This document shows, piece after piece, positions 43,176 to 51,695 of a stretch of 64,000 nucleotides of DNA. The position numbers were made by a program, and so were the translations under genes. The stretch's first letter is position 1. Each line of letters opens with the position of its first letter. Source of the stretch: Nocardia jinanensis. GTDB lineage: Bacteria; Actinomycetota; Actinomycetes; Mycobacteriales; Mycobacteriaceae. Under the pieces are notes generated by a model, which saw nothing but the letters and a program-made list of their open reading frames with translations, ran no database searches and was not told the origin of the DNA. Location: positions 186,001 through 250,000 of the forward strand of contig NZ_BMMH01000010.1 of the NCBI RefSeq assembly GCF_014645735.1, read 5' to 3'.

Positions 43176-43454
43176 CGTAGTGTCATTGTGGAGGGACGGA
43201 CTGCCTGGCGGCCGTGGCGAACGGATGGCCTCACGACTCGATTATGCCGGACAGATCCGGTTGCCCGGATTTCCGAAACTGTTGGCGCCGTGTGGCTTCC
43301 ATCCTCGTGGTCTGGACCGGACCGATCTCGGACGAGCAGCGGTGGGGGATCTCCTTCCCGGGGCTCTCCCGGCGAGATCCGCGCCGGGAAGGGGCCCGGA
43401 ACACGGGGCGTTATCCCTACCTCGTCCGAGAGGCGTGACCGGTACCGTTGCTGT

Positions 43455-44408
43455 GTGGCCGATTCCGCAGCAGGACGTACCCGCACCCTTCCGACAGTGC
43501 TGCGCTGCTGCGCGGCACTGGCCGCCACCCCGGCGCGGCTGCTGCGGCCACGCCGCGCCGATACCGGGTTCCTGGCGCGGCTGGTATCCGCGCCGCTCCC
43601 GGCGGCCCGGACGAGCGTAGAACTGACCATCCTCGTGCAGGGCCGGATGTCCGCGCCGACGACCATCGTCGCCGAGGGGGTCCGCAGTCTCGGGCATCTG
43701 CCGATGGTCATGGGCGCCTATATCGTCGAGCATCCTTCGGCACGGTTTCTGGTCGACCCGGCACTGTGCGCCCAGGTGCGCCGGCGGGTGCTGCCGGGAC
43801 TGCCCTTTCCGATTCCGTCTCTCGTGGCACCGGACGAGCCGGTGCTCGGGCTGGCGGACGCGCTGGCCGCCCGCGATCTCGACCCCGCCGCCATCGATTT
43901 CGTACTACCCACCCACCTGCACTGGGATCATATTTCCGGGGTGCTCGAACTACCGGCTTCGGTACCGGTGCGGCTGCCCTCCCACGAACTGCGCTGGGCG
44001 CTGGACGGTCCGTACGCGCCGGTCGGGGTGGTCCGGGGGCCGCTACAGGGCCGTCCGCTGGAACCACTCGAACTCGACGGCCCGCCGGTGCTCACCTTCG
44101 CCCGAAGCTTGGACCTGTTCGGCGACGGTTCGGTAGTACTGGTGGATCTGGCGGGGCACACCCCGGGCAGTATCGGTGTCCTACTGGCCACGCGGGACGG
44201 CCGCCGGATACTGCTCGCCGGTGATTCGGTGTGGAACCGGCTGCAGGTCGAGCTGATCCGGGAGAAGGCGCCCATGCCCGGGCAATTGTTCGACGCCGAT
44301 CGTGATATCGCCTTCGAGACCATCCATCGGCTGCACGCGCTGCCCGACGGTATCGAGGTGGTCGCGGCGCACGACTACGAGGCGGTGGCCGCGCTCGCGG
44401 CCCACTGA
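43455..44408 (+). CDS. Metallo-beta-lactamase-fold hydrolase
   Basis: A protein of 317 residues with the Zn-binding signature HLHWDH (H154, H156, D158, H159), later His in DLAGHTPGS, Asp in LLAGDSVWN and His in VAAHDYE, completing a binuclear site. The N-terminal 60 residues are hydrophobic/Arg-rich and may contain a membrane anchor (VLRCCAALAATPARLL). GTG 43455 is taken as start; the frame is open upstream but antisense to the acyltransferase gene. Lactonase or thioesterase activity is possible. Confidence 0.8.
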   Translation: MADSAAGRTRTLPTVLRCCAALAATPARLLRPRRADTGFLARLVSAPLPAARTSVELTILVQGRMSAPTTIVAEGVRSLGHLPMVMGAYIVEHPSARFLVDPALCAQVRRRVLPGLPFPIPSLVAPDEPVLGLADALAARDLDPAAIDFVLPTHLHWDHISGVLELPASVPVRLPSHELRWALDGPYAPVGVVRGPLQGRPLEPLELDGPPVLTFARSLDLFGDGSVVLVDLAGHTPGSIGVLLATRDGRRILLAGDSVWNRLQVELIREKAPMPGQLFDADRDIAFETIHRLHALPDGIEVVAAHDYEAVAALAAH

Positions 44409-44558
44409 GCCATACGGTGCCGGCGCCGCGCGGTCAGGGCCGGAGAGTGCGGGAAGCCAGCCTTTCCCGGATGGCTTCCCGCGTTTCCTGCGTCGGATCG
44501 AATCGCCATTGTTCCGACGAGGCGCGGGGGTCTCGGGAGCGGATCGACCGTCTCCCGA

Positions 44559-45536
44559 TCAGGCCGAAGCCACGAAACCGGCGAGCCGGGCGCTGATCAG
44601 TTCCTCGGCCTCGCCGACCATCCGGCCGATGAGTTCGGCGCAGGACGGGATGTCCTCGATCAGGCCCTGACACAGGCCGACCGACCAGATACCGGCATCG
44701 AGGTCGCCCTCTTCGAAAACGCGCCGGCCGCGGGCGCCGGAAACCAGTTCGCGGACGTCCTCGAACTTGCCGCCGGCCTTCTCGATCTCGACCACCTTGC
44801 GGCTCACTTCGTTGTCGGCGACCCGGGCGGTGTTGTGCATGGTGCGGAAGATCAGTGTGGTATCGCGCTCGGAATTGGCGACGATCTGCTCCTTGACCTT
44901 CCGGTCGATGGAGGACTCCTCGGTACACAGGAATCGGGTCCCCATGTTCACGCCGTCGGCGCCCAGCGCCAGCGCCGCGACCAGGCCGCGGGCGTCGGCG
45001 ATACCGCCGGAGGCGATGATCGGGAGGGTCAGCGCGCGCGCCGCGGCGGGGATCAGGACCAGGCCCGGCACATCGTCCTCACCGGGGTGGCCGGCGCATT
45101 CGAAACCGTCGATGCTGACCGCGTCCACACCGATCTTCTGGGCCTTGAGGGCGTGCCGGACGCTGGTGCACTTGTGCACCACCTTGATCCCGGCCGCACG
45201 GTAGGTGGGCAGGAACGGCTCGGGGTTGCTCCCGGCGGTCTCCACGATCTTGATCCCGCTGTCCACGATCGCCTTCACGTACTCCTCGTACGGCGGCGGG
45301 TTGATCGACGGCAGGATGGTCAGGTTCACCCCGAACGGCTTATCGGTGAGTTCACGCGTGCGCTCGATCTCGCGCCGGAGATCGTCGGGGGTGGGCTGGG
45401 TCAGTGCGGTGATGAATCCGAGCCCACCCGCGTTGGCAACGGCCGCGACGAGTTCGGCCCGGCCGACCCACATCATCCCGCCCTGCACGATCGGATGTTC
45501 GATACCGAAGGTCTCGGTGAACCTGGTCCGCAGCAT
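44559..45536 (-). CDS. Nitronate-monooxygenase-like flavoprotein
   Basis: A protein of 325 residues with an FMN-binding TIM barrel of the 2-nitropropane dioxygenase family: IEHPIVQGGMMWVG at the N-terminus, DGFECAGHPGE with the family His, ASGGIADARGLVAALALGADGVNMGTRF for phosphate binding. Actinobacterial members include nitronate monooxygenases and enoyl-CoA reductase relatives. The exact reaction is uncertain. ATG 45536 follows GAGGAGAGCACC. It is divergent from the FadD5-like gene. Confidence 0.88.
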   Translation of the reverse strand: MLRTRFTETFGIEHPIVQGGMMWVGRAELVAAVANAGGLGFITALTQPTPDDLRREIERTRELTDKPFGVNLTILPSINPPPYEEYVKAIVDSGIKIVETAGSNPEPFLPTYRAAGIKVVHKCTSVRHALKAQKIGVDAVSIDGFECAGHPGEDDVPGLVLIPAAARALTLPIIASGGIADARGLVAALALGADGVNMGTRFLCTEESSIDRKVKEQIVANSERDTTLIFRTMHNTARVADNEVSRKVVEIEKAGGKFEDVRELVSGARGRRVFEEGDLDAGIWSVGLCQGLIEDIPSCAELIGRMVGEAEELISARLAGFVASA

Positions 45537-45766
45537 CGGTGCTCTCCTCTACTTTCGCGGATACTCCGCGTCTGCTGCATGGTGCCACGGTTGTCAGCAC
45601 CCGATCAACCCTGGAAGTGAGTCGTGATTCGCATATGTGATGGGATCTCGTGTAGCTGGGTGGCATGCGGGGAGGCGGGTATCACCGCAAATACGCGGTT
45701 CAACAAGCGCGAACTCGTTCCACGGTCGGGTTCCTCGGGATTAACCGCTATTCGGCACCGATTTCC

Positions 45767-45795
45767 TTGCCGGTGTCGATGTGAATTGTTATTCT
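45767..45795 (+). promoter_or_regulatory. SigA-type promoter of the acyl-CoA synthetase gene
   Basis: TTGCCG (45767-45772), 17 bp, TATTCT (45790-45795). The start site near 45802 falls after the first in-frame ATG (45781) and supports ATG 45868 as the true start. Confidence 0.6.
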
Positions 45796-45867
45796 GCCGA
45801 CATGTTCACACTGCGTGTGGCGCCGGACACCCCGGTGGGACGCGCGGTACCGAGAGGAGTACGTGGG

Positions 45868-47436
45868 ATGTCCACCGGTGCGCAGGCCCTCGACGAGCCG
45901 ATCAGATCGCGTCGCAACCACTGGAACAACCAGATCGCCGCGCACGCGGTGATGCGGCCGGACGAAGTGGCGCTGCGCTTCCGCGGCACCGACACCACCT
46001 GGCGCCGACTGCACGAACGGTCGCAGAAATTCGCCGATGCGCTCGCGCGCCGCGGCGTCGCCTTCGGCGACCGCGTGATCATCCTGGCTCTCAACTACCC
46101 CGAATACCTGGAGGCCGTGTTCGGGATCAATGCCCTGGGCGCGATCGCGGTCCCGGTGAACTTCCGGCTCACCCCGCCCGAGCTGGCCTATATCGTCGGC
46201 GACAGCGGCGCCAAGGCCGTGGTCACCGATAGCGTGCTACAGCCGCTGGCCGCCGCGGTGCAGGCGCAGGCACCGGGCCTCGAGCACTGCTTCGTCATCG
46301 GTGGCAGCAGTGGTGAAGGGGCCGTCGGCTTCGAGGACGCGATCACCGAGACCGGGGAAGCGCACACCCCGCTCGATATCGCCGAGGACACCCCCTGCCT
46401 GATCATGTACACCTCGGGCACCACCGGCAGCCCCAAGGGCGCCATCCTGTCCTACGGCAATATGAACTCTCAGGCGCTCACCTGTATCCGGGCGTTGCAA
46501 CTGGAACAGGAGTCGATCGGCTTCTGCACCTCGCCGCTGTTCCATATCGCCGGACTCGGCAGCCTGGCGCCGGCCTTCCTGCTCGGTGCGACAACGGTGC
46601 TGCATCCGCTGGGTGCCTTCAGTGCGACCGAATTCCTCGACGCGGTCGAGGCCGAACAGGCCACCTCCGCGTTCTGCGTACCCGCCCAGTGGCAGCTGAT
46701 CTGTGACGAGCCGACCGTCAAACAACGCAAACTCGCGTTGCGTGCGCTGAGCTGGGGTGCCGCGCCCGCCTCGGACACCGTGCTGAAGGCGATGGCGCAC
46801 GCGTTCCCCGATGCCTTCAATGTCGCGGTGTTCGGGCAGACCGAGATGTCGCCGATCACCTGCGTGCTGGAGGGCAAGGACGCGATCCGCAAGCTCGGTT
46901 CGGTCGGCAAGGTCATCCCGACCATCCAGGCCCGCATCGTCGACGACGAGATGAACGATGTGGCGCCCGGTGAGGTCGGCGAGATCGTCTACCGCGGCCC
47001 CACCATGATGGCGGGGTACTGGAACAAGCCGGAGGCCACCGCGGACGCCTTCGCCGGCGGGTGGTTCCACTCCGGTGACCTGGTCCGGCAGGACGAAGAG
47101 GGTTTCATCTACGTCGTGGACCGCAAGAAGGACATGATCATCTCCGGCGGCGAGAACATCTACTGTGCCGAAGTGGAGAACGTCCTGTTCGCGCATCCAC
47201 TGATCCGTGAGGCCGCCGTAATCGGTAAGGCGCACGAGAAGTGGGGCGAGGTTCCGGTCGCGGTCGTCGCGCTCAACGATCCGGAGGGGGAGCTCACCCT
47301 CGCGGACCTCGAACCGTTCCTCAACGAGAACCTGGCTCGCTACAAGCACCCGAAGGAGCTGGTGATCGTGGCGGAACTGCCCCGCAACGCCAGCGGCAAG
47401 GTCGTGAAAGTGGAACTGCGCAAGGTTGATTCGTAG
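45868..47436 (+). CDS. fadD5: Acyl-CoA synthetase, FadD5-like
   Basis: A protein of 522 residues in the ANL adenylate-forming superfamily: P-loop YTSGTTGSPKGAIL, A5-A8 motifs (FGQTEMSP, GWFHSGDLV, DRKKDMIISGGENIY) and C-terminal Lys in NASGKVVK. It activates fatty acids with ATP and CoA. The N-terminus SRRNHWNNQIAAHAVMRPDE resembles mycobacterial FadD5, the gene that heads mce1. Here it is about 44 kb from the visible mce genes. ATG 45868 has GAGAGGAG upstream. Confidence 0.85.
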   Translation: MSTGAQALDEPIRSRRNHWNNQIAAHAVMRPDEVALRFRGTDTTWRRLHERSQKFADALARRGVAFGDRVIILALNYPEYLEAVFGINALGAIAVPVNFRLTPPELAYIVGDSGAKAVVTDSVLQPLAAAVQAQAPGLEHCFVIGGSSGEGAVGFEDAITETGEAHTPLDIAEDTPCLIMYTSGTTGSPKGAILSYGNMNSQALTCIRALQLEQESIGFCTSPLFHIAGLGSLAPAFLLGATTVLHPLGAFSATEFLDAVEAEQATSAFCVPAQWQLICDEPTVKQRKLALRALSWGAAPASDTVLKAMAHAFPDAFNVAVFGQTEMSPITCVLEGKDAIRKLGSVGKVIPTIQARIVDDEMNDVAPGEVGEIVYRGPTMMAGYWNKPEATADAFAGGWFHSGDLVRQDEEGFIYVVDRKKDMIISGGENIYCAEVENVLFAHPLIREAAVIGKAHEKWGEVPVAVVALNDPEGELTLADLEPFLNENLARYKHPKELVIVAELPRNASGKVVKVELRKVDS

Positions 47437-47440
47437 ATCA

Positions 47441-47456
47441 CGTTTCACGTGAATCA
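47441..47456. promoter_or_regulatory. parS-like site (ParB binding)
   Basis: CGTTTCACGTGAATCA matches the conserved parS palindrome TGTTTCACGTGAAACA at 14 of 16 positions, with the GTTTCACGTGAA core intact. It begins 5 bp after the fadD5 stop. parS sites cluster around oriC, which suits the position of this window near dnaB. Confidence 0.65.
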
Positions 47457-47589
47457 TTCGCCGGATCGCGCGGTCCCACGGGTCCGCCGATCCGGCGTGC
47501 TTCTGCGCGGGTAGCTCCGGCGCGCCGGTGGCCAGGACTTTTCCCGGGCAGTTGTGCGCCTCGGGCGCGGATGGTCGAGTATCTACGCC

Positions 47590-48183
47590 ATGTCGGATCA
47601 ACATGCTGCAGTCCTCGCCCTGCACTGGCAGGTGAACGTTATTCGGCCGGAAGGGTTCTTCGGCCCGATGCTGGCCGACCCGGTGGCCGCCAGCGGAGTG
47701 GTGCAACGGGCAGCGGATTTCCACAAACACGCGGCGGAGCTGGGCCTGCCGATCATCTGCACCCGGTTCACCGTCCCCGAAGGCGAGGGACGGCTGGTTC
47801 GGAACACCGGATTCATGCAGGCGGTCGGGGCGGCCCAGCACGAGTTCCGGCCGGAGGCCGCGGGCACCCAGCTGATCGACGAGATCGCCGGTCGGGCCGA
47901 CCGGATCGTCGACAACCAGAAACTGTCGGGGCTGGCCGGTAACGATCTACCGCGCTGGCTGGCCGAGAACGATATCGACACCCTGTTCCTGACCGGTGTC
48001 GCCACCAATCTCACAGTCGAGCAGACCGCGCGTCACGGCACCGATCTCGGATTCACCGTCTACACGGTCGCCGATTGTGTGGCCGCCGCCGACCCCCAGG
48101 TACACACCGCGTCGCTGGCCAATATCGCGCTGGTCAGCGCCGGCCTCCGCACCACCGAAGACGCCTTCGACGATCTCGATTGA
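47590..48183 (+). CDS. Isochorismatase-fold protein lacking key catalytic residues
   Basis: A protein of 197 residues with the isochorismatase/nicotinamidase fold (AVLALHWQVNVI first strand, IVDNQKLSGL, FLTGVATNLTVEQTARHGTD). Of the usual Asp-Lys-Cys triad only the Lys (in NQKLS) is present. The Asp position is His (ALHWQ) and the Cys position is Thr (ATNLTVE, normally ATNVCVE). It may be a binding protein or an enzyme with another mechanism. ATG 47590 is the last of several possible starts and the one matching the fold. Confidence 0.78.
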   Translation: MSDQHAAVLALHWQVNVIRPEGFFGPMLADPVAASGVVQRAADFHKHAAELGLPIICTRFTVPEGEGRLVRNTGFMQAVGAAQHEFRPEAAGTQLIDEIAGRADRIVDNQKLSGLAGNDLPRWLAENDIDTLFLTGVATNLTVEQTARHGTDLGFTVYTVADCVAAADPQVHTASLANIALVSAGLRTTEDAFDDLD

Positions 48184-48195
48184 CCTGCAGTGGCC

Positions 48196-48248
48196 GGGCC
48201 CCGCCCCGGTTCTGGAGCGACAGAGCGAAGGAGCGCAGCGACTGAGCG
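48196..48248 (+). repeat. Partial copy of the GAGCGAAG repeat element
   Basis: Shares about 50 bp (GGTTCTGGAGCGACAGAGCG and following) with the two 128-bp elements, then diverges. It lies just after the isochorismatase-fold gene. Confidence 0.85.
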
Positions 48249-48371
48249 CGTGTGGCCGGTCGTCCATAGAACGGCGACCCTAGAGCACCGACAGTGTGTG
48301 AGCCTACCGAGGCTGATCAAGACGCACATCCGCACGAACCTTCCGTCTACTCCGGATGGTCCACCTCCGTG

Positions 48372-48499
48372 GGCGGGGCCCGCCCCGGTTCTGGAGCGAC
48401 GTAGCGAAGGAGCGCAGCGACTGAGCGAAGGAGTGAAGAACCGGGGTTAACAGGGCCCCGCCCCGCCCCGCCGCAGGCGGGGCAAATAGACACAGCTCA
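48372..48499 (+). repeat. 128-bp repeat element, left inverted copy
   Basis: Contains a long imperfect hairpin: CCCCGGTTCT pairs with AGAACCGGGG around a loop of GAGCGAAG/GAGTGAAG-like repeats. A second hairpin CCCCGCC-GCAG-GCGGGG follows near the gene. The element ends exactly with the stop codon of the minus-strand membrane protein. Its reverse complement recurs at 53958-54085 with three mismatches. It likely doubles as a terminator. Confidence 0.95.
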
Positions 48500-50881
48500 G
48501 ATCATGTTCTTCTCGGCCATCCAGCGCATCACCTGCCAGCCGCAGAACACCGGAATCCAGCAGGTGAGCACCCGGTAGAGCAGGACCGACGGTACCGCCA
48601 CCGCGGCGGGCAGGCCGAAGGCGGCCAGACCGCCGATCAGCGCGGCCTCCACCGCGCCGACGCCGCCCGGCGTCGGCGCGGCCGAGGCCAGGGTGCCGCC
48701 GATCATCGTCACGATGGTCACCGTCACGAAGGTCGTTCCGCCACCGAACGCCTGCACACTGGCGAACAGGGCGAGCGCCTGACCGAGGGTCAGCGCCGCG
48801 CAGCCGAGCACGATGATCACGCAGCGTTTCGGATCACGTGCCAGCAGCGCCAGTTCGCTCACCACCTCCTGCACCTGCGGGAGCACCGAATTGTTCAACC
48901 AGCGACGTAGCTTCGGTACGAACATGAACGTGCCGACGATGCCCACTCCGACTCCGGCGATCAGATAGAGCACCGTCGGTGAGGGGACGAAATGCGAGAG
49001 GTCGGCGGAGGTCCCGGCCGCGACACTGAACAACACCAGTAGCGCGATATGTGTGCAGACCTGCACCGCCTGTTGCAGCGCCACGGCGGCGGTGGCACGC
49101 ACCGCCCCGACGCCGCCCTTCTGCAGGAAGCGAACGCTCAGTGCCAGCCCTCCCACACGGGCGGGAGTGGTGGTCGCGGCGAAGGTGTTCGCGATCTGCA
49201 TCAGGACCAGCGGCCAGTACTTCACCACGCTGGACGCGCATGCCCACAGCGCGGCGGCCGTCCCGAGATAGGTCAGCGACGACAGGGCCAGCCCGGCCAG
49301 CGCCCACCACCAGTTGGCCTCCCTGAGCTGGGTGAAGAAGGTCGGAACCGCGCTGATGAAGGGGTAGGCCACATAGACCAGGCCGATCAGCAGAGCCAGT
49401 TGGATGATGCTCTTCCGGCTGAACCGGGTGATCTGCTCGGCCTCGATCCGGTCCTCGCCGGTCTGGGTGCGGACCTCCTCGCGCGCGGCGCCCACCACCG
49501 ATTTCCAGTTCGGGATGGATTTACGGATACCGCCCGGCATCGCGAACTTGGTGAGCCGGCGCGACGCGGTGAGCACGGTCTGCTCGCCGAGTACGCCGAT
49601 CGCCGAGCGCACCGCCGGTTCCGCGCCGAAGACCGCCGTCATCGAGACCAGCAACTGAGCGATATCGGATTGGAGCTGGGCGTCGGAGGCACACAGTTCC
49701 GCCGCGGTGAAACCGCCGAACAGCGCTCCGTCCGGCCCTACCCGGATCTCGGCGGGTCGTAGCTCACCGTGCGCGATCCCGCGCTCCCGCAACACCGTCA
49801 GGGATCGCCATACCGAATCCAGTGCCTCGGTATCGCTGGGGTCCTGTTCGATCGAGCGTCCGGCCGGCAGCGTATGGGCGTACAACATCCAGCCGCGTGG
49901 CAGGCCCGATACCGTAACCGGCCGGTGCGCGGCCACACTCAGTTCGTCGAGCGCGATCGCCATCAGCGCGCGATGCTCCACCGCGCGATGCATGGAACCG
50001 TGCAGCGGGGCGGTTTCACTGGAACGAAAGGTCAGCCAGCGCCACAACTGGCGTAGCGCGCTGAGTGAGCGTTGATTCTTGCCGTACAACTCGACCACCA
50101 GCGCCCGTTCGCGTTCCTCCACGGTCGCCGAGAGCATGAGTGCGCCGGGTCCGGCCGGCCGGACGACGGTGAATCGGGTGACGGTGTACCCGCGCCGGGC
50201 CAGCTGCCGCACTGCCGGGTCCAGCGGCACTTCCAGGGCCGGCGTCCCCACCAGCAGGACGATCACCGCGCCCACCAGCCAGCCGACCACCAGACCGAAC
50301 ATGGCCCGGGCCGGAACTACCGTGCTGACCACCAGGTGGATCGGCGCGAAGGCCAGCAGCAGCACCCACAGCCAGCGCCGGGGCCGCACCGGCAGCCATG
50401 GGCTGGAAACGGTGAGTACCGCGGCCAGCAGCGCGATCCAGCGGGGGTCGTCCAGGAACTGCTGTAGGAAGGTCTTGTCGTCCAGATTCTCCGGGACCTG
50501 CAAATGCCACTGCGGGGCAGATAACCCGCTCGGCGTGATGGACAGCAGCAGTACCGCGGTCAGCCCGGCGGTGGCATAGCCGGCGAGTAGCTTCCACTGC
50601 CGCCCGAAGGCCAGCTCCACCAGGATCGCGAACGGCAGGATGAGGATGGCGATCCCGTAGAACAGGTAGACCAGGTTCGACTGGTCGGGATTGAGGAATC
50701 CGACGATATTGGAGACCGAACGTTCCAGTGCCAGCCATTCGGGCCGGGTGATCAGCGAACCGGCGATGACGACCGCGACACCGACCGCAGCGAAGACGAC
50801 CCGCAGAATATCGCTGGTCCGCCGCGTGAGCGGTTGTAGGAGGCTGCCCGTGACCGGGATCTCCCGCCCATCGACTCGCAT
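48497..50881 (-). CDS. Large membrane protein with UPF0104 (LPG-synthase-TM) domain and kinase-like middle
   Basis: A protein of 794 residues. N-terminal membrane helices (about 20-215) are followed by a soluble region resembling a decayed protein kinase (ERGIAHGELRPAEIRVGPDG and SDIAQLLVSM), then eight or so helices of the UPF0104/lysylphosphatidylglycerol-synthase transmembrane family (about 505-790). The kinase-like part has HGELRP where HRDLKP would be expected, so it is probably inactive. It may be a flippase or synthase for aminoacylated or glycosylated lipids. ATG 50881 (starting MRVDGREIPVTGS) is preferred to GTG 50974, which leaves almost no promoter space. Confidence 0.78.
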   Translation of the reverse strand: MRVDGREIPVTGSLLQPLTRRTSDILRVVFAAVGVAVVIAGSLITRPEWLALERSVSNIVGFLNPDQSNLVYLFYGIAILILPFAILVELAFGRQWKLLAGYATAGLTAVLLLSITPSGLSAPQWHLQVPENLDDKTFLQQFLDDPRWIALLAAVLTVSSPWLPVRPRRWLWVLLLAFAPIHLVVSTVVPARAMFGLVVGWLVGAVIVLLVGTPALEVPLDPAVRQLARRGYTVTRFTVVRPAGPGALMLSATVEERERALVVELYGKNQRSLSALRQLWRWLTFRSSETAPLHGSMHRAVEHRALMAIALDELSVAAHRPVTVSGLPRGWMLYAHTLPAGRSIEQDPSDTEALDSVWRSLTVLRERGIAHGELRPAEIRVGPDGALFGGFTAAELCASDAQLQSDIAQLLVSMTAVFGAEPAVRSAIGVLGEQTVLTASRRLTKFAMPGGIRKSIPNWKSVVGAAREEVRTQTGEDRIEAEQITRFSRKSIIQLALLIGLVYVAYPFISAVPTFFTQLREANWWWALAGLALSSLTYLGTAAALWACASSVVKYWPLVLMQIANTFAATTTPARVGGLALSVRFLQKGGVGAVRATAAVALQQAVQVCTHIALLVLFSVAAGTSADLSHFVPSPTVLYLIAGVGVGIVGTFMFVPKLRRWLNNSVLPQVQEVVSELALLARDPKRCVIIVLGCAALTLGQALALFASVQAFGGGTTFVTVTIVTMIGGTLASAAPTPGGVGAVEAALIGGLAAFGLPAAVAVPSVLLYRVLTCWIPVFCGWQVMRWMAEKNMI

Positions 50882-50999
50882 GTCGTATCGGTACTTTCGG
50901 ATCGAGTGGAAGCTGACGGGCCGGTCACGACCACCAGCAGGTGAGTATGCAGGAGCCCGAGCCGGACGATACACACCAACACGCTGTAAGAATCCAGGG

Positions 51000-51599
51000 G
51001 TGAGTGGTGATCAACGCATCTGTTTGGTAGGGGATTCCTTCGTCGCCGGAGTGGGCGACCCGCAGGCTCTGGGCTGGGCCGGGCGGTTGACCGCGCACGC
51101 ACGGACCGCGGGGGCGGCACGGACCGTCTACAACCTCGGGGTGCGCGGGCACACCTCCGCCGATATCGCCGCGCGGTGGTCCGCGGAATGTCTGGTGCGG
51201 CTGCCGGCCGGGTCGGACGGGCGGGTGGTGTTCTCGTTCGGGGTCAACGACACCGTGCTGGTCGACGGCCGGTGCCTGGTCGAGGCGGAGAGTTCGACCG
51301 CGAATCTGTCCGTGCTGCTCAGCACCGCCCGGGCTCGGGGCTGGGAGGTGCTGATGGTGGGGCCGCCGCCGGTCGACGACGCCGGGCACAATCGGCGGAT
51401 CGAGGAACTGGACCGGAGCTTCGAGCGGATATGCGCCGAATTCGAGGTCCCCTACGCCGCGTCCTTCCGTCTGCTGGCCGACGCCCCGGTCTGGGCGGAG
51501 CAGGTGCGGGCCGGGGACGGGGCGCATCCGGGATCGGATGGTTATGCCGCTTTCGCCGCCCGGCTGCTGCCCGCGTGGCGGCAATGGCTGGGCTACTGA
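51000..51599 (+). CDS. SGNH/GDSL-family hydrolase
   Basis: A protein of 199 residues with nucleophile Ser13 in VGDSFVAG, block III Asn in FGVNDTV, and the Asp-His pair in GDGAHPGSDG. It is probably an esterase or lipase acting on acylated lipids or sugars; no signal peptide. GTG 51000 directly follows AGGGG without a normal spacer, so a leaderless mRNA is possible. It is divergent from the UPF0104 gene. Confidence 0.86.
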   Translation: MSGDQRICLVGDSFVAGVGDPQALGWAGRLTAHARTAGAARTVYNLGVRGHTSADIAARWSAECLVRLPAGSDGRVVFSFGVNDTVLVDGRCLVEAESSTANLSVLLSTARARGWEVLMVGPPPVDDAGHNRRIEELDRSFERICAEFEVPYAASFRLLADAPVWAEQVRAGDGAHPGSDGYAAFAARLLPAWRQWLGY

Positions 51600-51695
51600 C
51601 CGTATCCCCGGATAAATAGGATAGAATTTCCGCAAATTAGGCATCCTCACCGGAAAATGTCCCAGACGGTGTGTTCGATATGGGCAGCCGGGCGT

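Noticed and set aside
45781..45867. Longer N-terminus of the FadD5-like protein from ATG 45781
   Set aside because: The predicted -10 (45790-45795) lies inside this stretch, and ATG 45868 has a better ribosome-binding site and matches the family start.
46237..47841. 534-residue open frame antisense to fadD5
   Set aside because: Shadow ORF; fadD5 on the plus strand has all ANL motifs.
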